Source: Thiomicrospira sp.
Lineage (GTDB): Bacteria > Pseudomonadota > Gammaproteobacteria > Thiomicrospirales > Thiomicrospiraceae
NCBI RefSeq assembly: GCF_014859555.1
Contig: NZ_JACUTY010000002.1
Location: forward strand, 17,966-81,965
Direction of reading: 5' to 3'
DNA: 64,000 nucleotides
Position numbers and translations under genes: made by a program. Position 1 is the first letter of the stretch, and every line of letters starts with the position of its first letter. The notes under the pieces were generated by a model that had not been told where the DNA came from, did not search any database, and was given only the letters and a program-made list of their open reading frames with translations. This document shows positions 37,965-46,343 of the stretch, in pieces.

Positions 37965-40523
37965 TTAGGTTAGACTCTTTTGATAAAGCCGCATGAAGTC
38001 ATCGGCGGGTATCGCCTGACTGACAAGAAAACCCTGATATAGGTCACAGTCATGTTGCATTAAATAAGCCAGTTGATCGGTATTTTCAACGCCTTCTGCC
38101 AACACACATAAGCCAAGCGCATGCCCCATGGTAATAATTGCATTAACAATTTGTTGACCGTTTTGCTCGTGACTTAAGTCAGCCACAAAACTCTGATCAA
38201 TCTTAATCACATCTAACGCAAAGCGTTTTAAGTAAGATAATGAAGAATAACCCGTGCCAAAATCATCCAAGGCCAAAGTCAAACCTAGCTGGCGCAGCTT
38301 TATTAGTGTTTCATCTATGTGCGAGACTTCTTGCATCAACGCACTTTCCGTTAACTCCAGTTCTAAATAACGCGCTGGAAACCCTGTTTCATCCAAAATC
38401 TTTTTAATTAATTTATCCACACCGCCATGGCGTAATTGCTGCGCCGATACATTAACCGCTAGACGAAATGGCGGATAACCTTGCGCCAACCAAGCCTGGC
38501 CTTGTGTACAGACCTCTCGCAATACCCATTCACCTATTTCCTGAATCAAACCGGTTTCTTCCGCCATGGGAATAAAGTTTAGCGGCGAAATAAAACCTTT
38601 CTCGGGATCAAGCCAACGAATTAAAGCTTCCGCTCCAACAATGTGATTGGATTTCAAATCGACTTGTGGCTGATAATAAACCTTCAAGTGTTTTTTAAAG
38701 ATCGCCTGTTTTAACTGAAGCTCTTGACGCACACGCTGACGTGCGAGCTCGGTTAACTCGTCGTTATAAAAGGCAAAACTGCCTTTACCATCAGCTTTTG
38801 CGCGATAAAGCGCGGCATCGGCATTTTGCAATAAGGCATCGGCATTTTGCCCATGATCCGGAAACACGCTGATCCCCATCGTTACACCCACCCTAACTTC
38901 GGCACCTTGGGTTAACTGAAGCGGCTGACTGATATTTTGCGCAATGCGATGCGCCAACACTTCAGCGGATTTGGTATTAGGTAAATCCTCAATCAACACC
39001 GCAAACTCATCGCCCCCCATTCGGGCGAGGGTATTCATTTGACCAAGTTGATCGGACAACCGAGAGGCTAACGCGGCTAATAACTCATCGCCAACAGCGT
39101 GACCGTAACTGTCATTTACGTCTTTAAACCGATCTAAATCGAGCATAATCAGTGCCATCTTTTTATGCTCACGCTTAGCGTGTTTTATTTGATGACTTAG
39201 ACGTGTCATAAACAACACTCGATTAGGCAAGCCAGTTATATGATCGTAATGAGATACATAATCAATCAACGCATCTTTCTCAGCCGCTCGGGTTTCTATT
39301 TCGAATTTGTGTGCCATCAACTCACGACGCCAAATCATCCAGAGCATCAACATTAAAGCAACCATGGCTAAACTGGAAATTAAAGTAACCCAACCTACTA
39401 GCTCTCGCAAAGGATCTCTTGCTTGACCTTGCGTCATTTGGGTAAACACAGTCCAGTTAGCATTCTGAATGTCAGTATAGCCAAACACCATTTTTTCATC
39501 ATCACACGTTTTAATAACCGAGCCCAAATCTGAAACACCTTGAACTTGCAACAACCAAGATGAATGCATACAACTAAACTCGACAACTGCACGCCCAGCC
39601 TCATCCAGGCCCAAAAACTTTGGTGTATTACCCTCCTGAACGACTAAATACGACATTGCCCCATCTGGTGCAGCTGACCAGTGCTGCAATGCTTTTAATA
39701 AAATGTCAGCAGGTGAAGCATGCAACACCAGTACAATACTGCGCTCCATGTCTTCAGCCGGAAATGGTATCAGCCACTCTAAATGCAAAACGCCTTGTTC
39801 ATCTTTGTACAGGCTACTTTGCATCACTTCTTGGGCGCGACCCGAATCAGAAATTAACTGACTAAGGATGTTTGAGTTAGTGTGCGCCTTACCACCCCAA
39901 TATTTGACCAACTGACCAGCAGAATAAACTTCAATCGCATCATAACCATAGGCTTTAATTCGATTCGTAAATACACGGTCCAGAATTTGCTCTAAACCTG
40001 AATCTTCATCAACAATTAGCCAGCGCTGTATCGCCTGCATTAAAAACACGTCACTCGCTAAATTGTTTGCGTCACCTTGGCGTTCGGCTAGCCAATTATT
40101 GATCAGGTCGGCCTGGAGTTGCGAAAAGGCCATTAATCGATCTCGAGTTTCGCGCTCTACTTGAGGCGTTTGTTTCCAGATTAAGCCCCCAGAAATAATC
40201 GGAACCATTAAAGCTGTCGCAAAAAAACCAGCAATTAACCAACGATTATAACGGATTAATGGTTTTTCAACCCGCTCTAACCGATTTAACCCTTGCCAGC
40301 TGGTCAGCAACACATAAAGCAATAAAGCCGTAATCGCGACAAACAGCAAGCCTTTTGTCAGGCTAAGAGTCACAAGTAAATCAGGCGATTTAACCAAAAA
40401 TACCAAAATATAGTCTGACAAACCTATCCATAAACCCGCCAATATGGCATAGGTTAGGCTTACGCCAATCGGTAATCCCAGCCATTTTCTGATTCGCACA
40501 ACAAGACTCCTAAGCAGGTGCAC
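37965..40523 (-). CDS. membrane GGDEF-EAL protein with periplasmic sensor
   Basis: An 852-aa c-di-GMP enzyme. Membrane helices near 20-42, 50-72, 95-115 and 375-397; the periplasmic part between about 118 and 372 resembles a Cache-type sensor. GGDEF motif 503-507 and EAL motif 632-634 are intact, with DDFGTGYSS and EGVE present. Could make or degrade c-di-GMP. Second such protein in the window (compare 2720-4408); ligand unknown. Confidence 0.87.
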   Translation of the reverse strand: MHLLRSLVVRIRKWLGLPIGVSLTYAILAGLWIGLSDYILVFLVKSPDLLVTLSLTKGLLFVAITALLLYVLLTSWQGLNRLERVEKPLIRYNRWLIAGFFATALMVPIISGGLIWKQTPQVERETRDRLMAFSQLQADLINNWLAERQGDANNLASDVFLMQAIQRWLIVDEDSGLEQILDRVFTNRIKAYGYDAIEVYSAGQLVKYWGGKAHTNSNILSQLISDSGRAQEVMQSSLYKDEQGVLHLEWLIPFPAEDMERSIVLVLHASPADILLKALQHWSAAPDGAMSYLVVQEGNTPKFLGLDEAGRAVVEFSCMHSSWLLQVQGVSDLGSVIKTCDDEKMVFGYTDIQNANWTVFTQMTQGQARDPLRELVGWVTLISSLAMVALMLMLWMIWRRELMAHKFEIETRAAEKDALIDYVSHYDHITGLPNRVLFMTRLSHQIKHAKREHKKMALIMLDLDRFKDVNDSYGHAVGDELLAALASRLSDQLGQMNTLARMGGDEFAVLIEDLPNTKSAEVLAHRIAQNISQPLQLTQGAEVRVGVTMGISVFPDHGQNADALLQNADAALYRAKADGKGSFAFYNDELTELARQRVRQELQLKQAIFKKHLKVYYQPQVDLKSNHIVGAEALIRWLDPEKGFISPLNFIPMAEETGLIQEIGEWVLREVCTQGQAWLAQGYPPFRLAVNVSAQQLRHGGVDKLIKKILDETGFPARYLELELTESALMQEVSHIDETLIKLRQLGLTLALDDFGTGYSSLSYLKRFALDVIKIDQSFVADLSHEQNGQQIVNAIITMGHALGLCVLAEGVENTDQLAYLMQHDCDLYQGFLVSQAIPADDFMRLYQKSLT

Positions 40524-40621
40524 ACACCGAGTATATTTATGCGACCATTCTAAAGTAATCCAGATTAAAGATTAAACGATTTTTGAATAGGCAAGATTAA
40601 ACGGTATGCGTCAGCAATTGA

Positions 40622-40650
40622 TTAAGACCGCGACTTAAGTCTGCTAAAAT
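40622..40650 (+). promoter_or_regulatory. candidate promoter of ycgL
   Basis: TTAAGA, a 17-bp spacer and TAAAAT, 32 bp before the start codon. Confidence 0.35.
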
Positions 40651-40682
40651 AGCGCTCAAAATCGATTTTGAAAGGAGTGATT

Positions 40683-40979
40683 ATGCAACCCATGCAGGTA
40701 TCGGCTTATAAAAGCCCTAAAAAAAATGAACTGTTTTTATTTATTCCGCAGGTCAGCGGGCTGGATGAGTTACCCAAAGAGCTATTAGTCATGTTTGGCA
40801 AACCTGAGCACGTCATCGATTTTGAACTCACCCAAGATCGCAAAATGGGGCGTGAAGATGCAAAACAAGTCTTAGAAAATTTGCATAGTAAAGGCTACTA
40901 TATGCAAATGCCGCCCAATGAAATCGAAAAGATCAGCGACATGCCACCGCCACCAGAGCGCCTAGACAACATATTTTAA
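40683..40979 (+). CDS. ycgL: YcgL domain protein
   Basis: A 98-aa protein of the YcgL family (VSAYKSPKKNELFLFIP, FDLTQDRKMGRED-like block, C-terminal MPPPPERLDNIF). The ATG at 40683 has AAAGGAG seven bases away; an upstream in-frame TTG lies inside that site and is rejected. Function unknown beyond the conserved fold. It is the only plus-strand gene between 12.9 and 55.5 kb. Confidence 0.85.
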   Translation: MQPMQVSAYKSPKKNELFLFIPQVSGLDELPKELLVMFGKPEHVIDFELTQDRKMGREDAKQVLENLHSKGYYMQMPPNEIEKISDMPPPPERLDNIF

Positions 40980-41112
40980 AATTACGAATTAAGACGTTAA
41001 AAGTAAGCTTCAAAAGCATCTACAAACTCGGGACTAAAATACTGGCTACTAATAAATACAGGGTAGCAAATTAAAACAGGCCAGAGCTGTAATTTTGTCA
41101 ACAAGCGGAAAA

Positions 41113-41137
41113 CCGATAAGAATATAACTCTTATCGG
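41113..41137 (-). terminator. terminator after mcdB
   Basis: CCGATAAGA / TCTTATCGG stem with a 7-nt loop, followed on the minus strand by TTTTCC, 16 bp past the mcdB stop. Confidence 0.7.
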
Positions 41138-41152
41138 CTTAATAGGTTAAAA

Positions 41153-41359
41153 CTAATCAGGCCAAACACGACGACTTAAAATTACTTTTTTTTCTGGCTC
41201 TTTCTTTACAGCAGGTTGTTTTTGTGGCGGTTGTTTTTTTTCAGTTACCGGTGCAGAAGGCTTCTGTTCTGCAACTTCACTTGCAGAAGTGCTTTCTACT
41301 TCATCACTTACAACCGAATCATTATTTTGTGTAGTTTTTGGTTTACGTCTAGTTACCAT
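41153..41359 (-). CDS. mcdB: carboxysome positioning protein, McdB-like
   Basis: A 68-aa disordered protein rich in Lys, Pro, Gln, Ser and Glu, ending in SRRVWPD. Alpha-carboxysome McdB proteins are short, low-complexity and keep one invariant Trp at the extreme C-terminus; this one fits, with its only Trp third from the end. It overlaps the end of the McdA gene by 11 bp. The family partners with the ParA-like ATPase to spread carboxysomes along the nucleoid. Assigned from position, composition and the terminal Trp rather than overall similarity. Confidence 0.72.
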   Translation of the reverse strand: MVTRRKPKTTQNNDSVVSDEVESTSASEVAEQKPSAPVTEKKQPPQKQPAVKKEPEKKVILSRRVWPD

Positions 41360-41981
41360 CTATTTCCTCCCATAAAAGGTTTATTTCAAGTTTAGCTTTT
41401 TCATTATCCATTTCAACGACACCACGCCCCATACCCATTGAGTCTCGGTATACCTTTCGATCACGGACAATACTTTTCAACAACAACAATTCACTATAAT
41501 CGGCAAGATACCCTTGGGCTTCTTCAACCTCCTTAACCGATGGATTAGTTGGAGCAAGGGTTAATACCGCACGAACTCGAAGATTTGGATTATAATCTCG
41601 AGATAGTAAAATTATTTCTTGCAAACTTGGGAGTACATCCAAGTCAGGCTGAGACGGTCTAAATGGCACTAGCAAGGTGTCTACAGCGGTAAGCCCTGTT
41701 CTAAGCTCTCTGCTATCTCGGCCACCAGCATCAACCAGTACGTACTCATAACGCTTACCCAGATCCAAAACGGTATCACGGATATTATCAAATGCCTGAA
41801 CATGGTGGACACGAGGTAAGTCTAACTCCTGCCTATCTAAACACCAGTTGGAGGAGGTGCCTTGCCGATCAGCATCAACAATGATCACATCTTTACCTTT
41901 AGACGCTAATAAGGCCGCAAGATTAACAGTTAAAGTGCTTTTACCACAGCCGCCTTTGATATTGCCAATTTGAATAATCAT
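41349..41981 (-). CDS. mcdA: ParA-type ATPase, carboxysome positioning (McdA)
   Basis: A 210-aa ParA/MinD family ATPase. The deviant Walker A KGGCGKST is at 9-16 with signature Lys9, followed by VDADRQGTSSNW. Short, without an N-terminal DNA-binding domain, like orphan ParA proteins that position cargo. Location between csoS1D and the McdB-like gene points to carboxysome positioning rather than plasmid partition. Confidence 0.85.
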   Translation of the reverse strand: MIIQIGNIKGGCGKSTLTVNLAALLASKGKDVIIVDADRQGTSSNWCLDRQELDLPRVHHVQAFDNIRDTVLDLGKRYEYVLVDAGGRDSRELRTGLTAVDTLLVPFRPSQPDLDVLPSLQEIILLSRDYNPNLRVRAVLTLAPTNPSVKEVEEAQGYLADYSELLLLKSIVRDRKVYRDSMGMGRGVVEMDNEKAKLEINLLWEEIDGN

Positions 41982-42041
41982 AGTGCCTACTTAACAAATA
42001 TCTTGTTTAAAATTTTAACGCAATAACATTCGGATAGCTCA

Positions 42042-42656
42042 TTAAATACCCGTTAACTGTTCTATGGCCCGAGTAGCGGCTTCAGCGGCGACATTTATAT
42101 CAGCCTCATTACCTGCCAAAATCAATCGGCCATATGCACCAATAGCTCTAGCCTCGATCAGTGTAATATTAGCCGCCTTTTCAGCTTCATTGGCGGCATA
42201 TACAATATAACCAGCGGGCTCTGTCTCAAGAATATACATACTATGACCAGGTAACATCATCGAACCTCGACGGTTATCCCTGTTAATCAAAACCGCATGG
42301 TCTGGCATTATAGATCGAATTATTTCATTCCACATTATCCGACACTTCTGACGGTTACACTCTGTTGTTTTTAAAAAATCCAACATTGTTTTTCCCGATT
42401 CCAGCACATCACTCTGATCACGGTGATGTATAAACATTGAGCCATAAGCCCTCTCAACTAACTGCTGACCTAAATGCACGTTGGATGATTTTAAAGCTAT
42501 ATCCGTCAAACGATGAACGGCCATACCAGGAGCGACTTCCAACCAAAGACAAGCGTCTCCTGGCACAGGTAAAAAACCCTGTGAGGCTGTACCCATATAG
42601 GATGCAATCTGCGGTTGAAGTGAATTGATGTTTATATATGTTCTAAGTTTAATCAT
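42042..42656 (-). CDS. csoS1D: tandem-BMC carboxysome shell protein CsoS1D
   Basis: A 204-aa tandem BMC-domain protein. The C-terminal BMC domain is clear ([37 protein letters not shown]), and the first half is the divergent circularly permuted copy. CsoS1D forms stacked pseudohexamers with a gated pore thought to pass larger metabolites such as RuBP and 3-PGA. Twelve bases after the Ham1-like gene, away from the main shell operon. Confidence 0.82.
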   Translation of the reverse strand: MIKLRTYININSLQPQIASYMGTASQGFLPVPGDACLWLEVAPGMAVHRLTDIALKSSNVHLGQQLVERAYGSMFIHHRDQSDVLESGKTMLDFLKTTECNRQKCRIMWNEIIRSIMPDHAVLINRDNRRGSMMLPGHSMYILETEPAGYIVYAANEAEKAANITLIEARAIGAYGRLILAGNEADINVAAEAATRAIEQLTGI

Positions 42657-42668
42657 AATATTTAGTAC

Positions 42669-43286
42669 TTAATCTATTTGTGCCAACAGGGCACGCAAGG
42701 CTTGCGTACGATTACTTAGCCTTGATTTAATAACGGGTGTGAGTTCGGCCACGGTTGCCCTTTCACGCAAAAGATAAAAAACAGAATCATATCCATAACC
42801 TTCTTTACCACGGGCTTCATTCAAAATATAACCGGTCCAATCCGCCGTCACACATATCGGCAAGGGATCCATAGCATGCCTTACATAAGCCATAGTGCAA
42901 ACGTATTTAGCCTGTCGATGGCCCTCCGGAACGTCGTGCATTACTTTCAATAATTTTTGCACATTAGCATAATCGTCAGCGTTTTCACCGGCAAATCGAG
43001 CGGAAAACAAACCCGGCGCGCCATTCAATGCCTCAACAAACAAACCGGAATCGTCACCGATAGCCGGTAATCCAGTTTTCTCTGCGGCAAAGCGAGCTTT
43101 AAGAATAGCATTTTCAATGCAGCTATGGCCTGTTTCCTCTACCTGATCAGAAAAGAACTCAGACTGCAAATACACATAGTAACCTTTCAAAACCGCTTGC
43201 ATCTCTACAAGCTTACCAGGATTACCAGACGCTAAAACAATCGGCTTAGTGTTTTGATAGCCCGCTAGTTTATAAGGAGAATACAT
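42669..43286 (-). CDS. Ham1/RdgB-like nucleoside triphosphate pyrophosphatase
   Basis: A 205-aa member of the Ham1 (ITPase) family: substrate loop ASGNPGKLVEMQ (19-30), catalytic IGDDSGLFVEALNGAPGLFSARFAGE, and the GYGYDSVF segment. The family hydrolyses non-canonical purine NTPs. Ham1-like genes occur in other alpha-carboxysome loci, but their role there is not settled. Starts 14 bp after the putative iota-CA gene with AGGA upstream, so the two are probably co-translated. Divergent from the housekeeping RdgB, as the spacer between motifs is longer. Confidence 0.8.
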   Translation of the reverse strand: MYSPYKLAGYQNTKPIVLASGNPGKLVEMQAVLKGYYVYLQSEFFSDQVEETGHSCIENAILKARFAAEKTGLPAIGDDSGLFVEALNGAPGLFSARFAGENADDYANVQKLLKVMHDVPEGHRQAKYVCTMAYVRHAMDPLPICVTADWTGYILNEARGKEGYGYDSVFYLLRERATVAELTPVIKSRLSNRTQALRALLAQID

Positions 43287-43300
43287 TAGATAAATCCTGT

Positions 43301-43843
43301 TTATTCAGGCATCACAGACGAGTGATGATGAACAATTTTCCAATCATTATTACGGAACTCATAAACAAAAGTATAACGCGCAGGAACCTCTTTCGTACCT
43401 GACTTATCTGTCAACCGAAAAGAGTAAATCCCAGCGTCCGTTAATTTATTACAACCTTTTTTAACATTACGTTGCACAATAGTTCCAACAGGCTTTTTTT
43501 CTAAAAAATGTGAAAAATAATCTTCAATCTCAGCCAGGTTTGTTCTGGCTAAATTTGATACCGTTGGTAGCAATACGGCGTCATCAGCATAAAGCGCAGA
43601 AACGGCTTTGGGATTAAGTGTTTTTAAGGCCGCACTCCATTTATCAAAAAGCTCTGCAGCCAACTTCTCATCTACTGGCGCACAAAAACTATGCTCGTTA
43701 GCCGACAAGGTATCTATAGGGCGAGACGAAACGCCTGTCACTAGCTGAGAAGGGGTTCTCAATGAAGTACTTAAGCTGACCCGTGCCTTATTTTGACTTT
43801 CGATACCAAGTGTTCCGGTTATGTGAACCGTTTGATTTTTCAT
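43301..43843 (-). CDS. putative iota-class carbonic anhydrase (CaMKII-AD / SnoaL-like)
   Basis: A 180-aa protein with one CaMKII-association/DUF4440-type domain (about 58-180). Its end, ARYTFVY (155-161) then WKIVHHHSSVMPE (168-180), is the signature of the metal-free-capable iota carbonic anhydrases (COG4337), including His and Ser of HHHSS. There is no signal peptide, unlike many bacterial members, so it should be cytosolic or carboxysomal. The first 55 residues are an extra, polar, probably disordered extension with HITGT (7-11) and LVTGVSS (34-40). ATG follows AAGGA. Neighbours are a CbbR-type gene, Ham1 and csoS1D. If active it would interconvert CO2 and bicarbonate. An SgcJ/EcaC-like protein of unknown function is the alternative. 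Confidence 0.75.
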   Translation of the reverse strand: MKNQTVHITGTLGIESQNKARVSLSTSLRTPSQLVTGVSSRPIDTLSANEHSFCAPVDEKLAAELFDKWSAALKTLNPKAVSALYADDAVLLPTVSNLARTNLAEIEDYFSHFLEKKPVGTIVQRNVKKGCNKLTDAGIYSFRLTDKSGTKEVPARYTFVYEFRNNDWKIVHHHSSVMPE

Positions 43844-43924
43844 TTTATTATTCCTTTTATTTGTCTTGCTAAGCCTGAAGCAAACTAACCAATAAATTAG
43901 ATTAGATTAAAAACCAGCTCGACA

Positions 43925-44884
43925 CTATGTTTTGGCTGTCTGAAAGTACTCAGTACCTTTTTCAAGTAAAAACTCTAGAAATTCATTGGCTAAAATTGAC
44001 AATGATTTACCCGTAGGATAAACAATATTCAGCTCTTTTTCTAACGGGAAACCTTCAACATCTAAAATAGCCAAGGGCCCTTCTACGCCCTCTATATATA
44101 GTGAGTGCTTAGGCACAACTGAAATACCCAAGCCCCCAAATACAGCATGCTTGATGGTCTCTGTACCTTCTAATGTAAGCTTTTCGTTAATGACCAAACC
44201 TTGTTGATTAAACCTTTCCTCAACCGCGGAACGAATCCCTGAACCAACTTCTCTCATCAAAACAGGCTCTTCAGCAATGCGAGTTAATGAAATGTTTTTA
44301 ACCCCAACGAGTTTATGATCTCGATGTGCAATAAATACCAATGGATTTGGAGCGAAAGGTATAACAACGGCATCTAGTGAAGTTGGCGGCTTTTGACCCA
44401 TGATGTATAAGTCATCCAGATTCTCTTCAATTCGACTTAAAATTGTTTCTCGATTACAAACGGTAAAAGATAAATCAATATCAGGATATTTTTTTGAAAA
44501 ATCACCCAGTGCTAAAGGTAAAAAATACTTTGCCGTCGTTACTACCGCGACCCTTAGACGACCTTTCCTCATACCTTTGAAATCATTTAATTTCATTTCA
44601 AGGTTTGATAGCACGTCAATCACCTGGCGACAAGAGTACGCCACCTCTTCACCTACATCTGTCAAATATATATTACGGCCGATTTGCTCATACAACGGAA
44701 CATCGAGACTTTCCTGAAAACTTTTTATTTGAGTCGAAACAGTCGGTTGAGTCAAATGCAAAGCTTCAGCTGCTTTTGTAAAACTACTGTAACGTGCAAC
44801 TGCTTCAAAAACCTGAATCTGACGCAAAGTCAGATACCGGATTAAGTGATGGCTAGAACCAAATTCCTGCGCATTTTTTGTCAC
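43925..44884 (-). CDS. LysR-family regulator, CbbR type (carbon-concentrating locus)
   Basis: About 319 aa. Helix-turn-helix LTLRQIQVFEAVARYSSFTKAAEALHLTQPTVSTQIKSF near the N-terminus, then a LysR effector domain. Close paralogue of the regulator beside cbbM. The GTG at 44884 is preferred because TAAGG lies at proper distance; a TTG at 44893 abuts that site, and no ATG is available. Placed between the SbtA/PII genes and the iota-CA gene on the same strand, it probably controls the carboxysome and transporter genes in response to CO2 supply; that is inference. Confidence 0.85.
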   Translation of the reverse strand: MTKNAQEFGSSHHLIRYLTLRQIQVFEAVARYSSFTKAAEALHLTQPTVSTQIKSFQESLDVPLYEQIGRNIYLTDVGEEVAYSCRQVIDVLSNLEMKLNDFKGMRKGRLRVAVVTTAKYFLPLALGDFSKKYPDIDLSFTVCNRETILSRIEENLDDLYIMGQKPPTSLDAVVIPFAPNPLVFIAHRDHKLVGVKNISLTRIAEEPVLMREVGSGIRSAVEERFNQQGLVINEKLTLEGTETIKHAVFGGLGISVVPKHSLYIEGVEGPLAILDVEGFPLEKELNIVYPTGKSLSILANEFLEFLLEKGTEYFQTAKT

Positions 44885-44902
44885 ATTACTCAACCTTAAG
44901 AC

Positions 44903-45205
44903 TTATTTACACTTACTAGGTGTTAAAACTTCTGCATTCAAACTAAACATAAAATAGTGATAGCCCTTTTTAACGTCTTTCATTAGTTCATCACTCACAA
45001 GACCATACTGATCTTCATTGACCATAACCATAAATAAAATATTACTGTCCGCATCAAAGTGGCCCGATTGAACTCCCGAGTCTCCTTCTCCAGAAACATA
45101 AAAGAAAGTAAAACCTGTAATACCGACCTTTCTAAATATTTTTTTTACGCGGTCTTCTAAGGTATTAGATGTGATTATCTGCATCAACTTTTGGTTACAA
45201 GACAT
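44903..45205 (-). CDS. PII-like regulator of the SbtA transporter (SbtB-like)
   Basis: A 100-aa small protein with a PII-like alternation of strands and helices (LMQIITSNTLEDRVKKIFRKVGITGFTFFYVSGEGDSG near 7-45). A PII-like gene directly after sbtA is the known arrangement for SbtB, which binds adenine nucleotides and gates SbtA. Similarity to cyanobacterial SbtB is weak, so the call rests on fold pattern and position. Starts 16 bp after sbtA with GGAG. Confidence 0.7.
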   Translation of the reverse strand: MSCNQKLMQIITSNTLEDRVKKIFRKVGITGFTFFYVSGEGDSGVQSGHFDADSNILFMVMVNEDQYGLVSDELMKDVKKGYHYFMFSLNAEVLTPSKCK

Positions 45206-45221
45206 CGTTCAAACTCCAAAA

Positions 45222-46217
45222 TTACAGGCCAATATACCAATTGGCAATCGAATAAAATAATGGTATGCCAATCAACACATTAAAAGGAAAGGTAACACCA
45301 AGTGCAAGAGTCAAATAATAGGATGGGTTTGCCTCTGGAATTCCCATACGCATGGCTGGCGGAACCGCTATATATGATGCACTCGCAGCCAAAATTGCTA
45401 CCAGAAGCGTACCGCCGACACTAAACTCAAGCAAGGTCGCACCCACAAATATACCTATTAACCCACCAATAATGGGCATAACGATACCAAACGCAACTAG
45501 GGTGCCACCTACTTTTTTAAATGACTTCATTCTTCTCGCAGCCTCCATGCCGAGGTCTAGCAAGAATAAACAAAGAACACCCATAAAAATCTCGTGAGAG
45601 AAAGGGTAAACTTTCTGCATCGCTTCAGGACTTGCTACCGCGCCAATCACCATAGCACCTAGTAATAAAACTACACTGCCATTAGTTAAGGCCTCATGTA
45701 GCAGTGACTTCCAAGGAACGCTAGGGCTTTCAGCGTCACCCGTATTCTCAGCTAATTGTATTTGACGTCGTGCCATCGCAGCCAATAAAAGCCCGATAAT
45801 TATGGCTGGTGTTTCCATCACCACCATCATAATAATAGGGTAGGTTTCGTGACTGATTCCAGAGGCTTCTAAAAACGCAACCGCCGTTAAAAAAGTACCC
45901 GCACTTACTGAGCCATAATGCGCTGTAATTGCGGCGGCATTCATCCTATCAATACGGTCACGGAAACGTAACAACATATAACCAATAATGGGTAACAAAA
46001 AGCCTAATACCGCGGCCCAAAAAATAGATTTTATAGCCAATCCCAGCTCGGCGTTTGCAAGCTCAGCACCACCTTTAAGACCTATCGCAATCAAAAGGTA
46101 AAGAGATAAACCTTTCGATAGACCTTCAGGAAACTTAAGATCAGATTTAATGACCTTTGCAAAAACACCTAAAGCAAAAAACAAAATCGCCGGAATGAGA
46201 ATTGCATCCAAACCCAT
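45222..46217 (-). CDS. sbtA: SbtA-family sodium-dependent bicarbonate transporter
   Basis: A 331-aa membrane protein of the SbtA (DUF897) family with about ten helices in two repeats. Family segments: LSKGLSLYLLIAIGLKGGAELA near 33-54, AHYGSVSAGTFLTAVAFLE, and YIAVPPAMRMGIPEANPSYYLTLALGVTFPFN near the end. In cyanobacteria SbtA imports HCO3- with Na+. Good Shine-Dalgarno (AAGGGG). The 126-bp gap from the SulP gene may hold its own promoter. Confidence 0.9.
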   Translation of the reverse strand: MGLDAILIPAILFFALGVFAKVIKSDLKFPEGLSKGLSLYLLIAIGLKGGAELANAELGLAIKSIFWAAVLGFLLPIIGYMLLRFRDRIDRMNAAAITAHYGSVSAGTFLTAVAFLEASGISHETYPIIMMVVMETPAIIIGLLLAAMARRQIQLAENTGDAESPSVPWKSLLHEALTNGSVVLLLGAMVIGAVASPEAMQKVYPFSHEIFMGVLCLFLLDLGMEAARRMKSFKKVGGTLVAFGIVMPIIGGLIGIFVGATLLEFSVGGTLLVAILAASASYIAVPPAMRMGIPEANPSYYLTLALGVTFPFNVLIGIPLFYSIANWYIGL

Positions 46218-46343
46218 GATATGACCCCTTATAAGTGGTATTTAATAAACTAGAGCCATATTAAAACAATTTTAAATTCCTGAATAATTGATTATAAAAC
46301 TAGAATCCATTGATCCTAGCCTATGAGTCACCCCTACTACCTT

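Noticed and set aside
41349..41981. The ParA-like gene as a plasmid or chromosome partition gene
   Set aside because: No ParB or parS-like repeats nearby; the partner is a short McdB-like protein and the context is carboxysomal.
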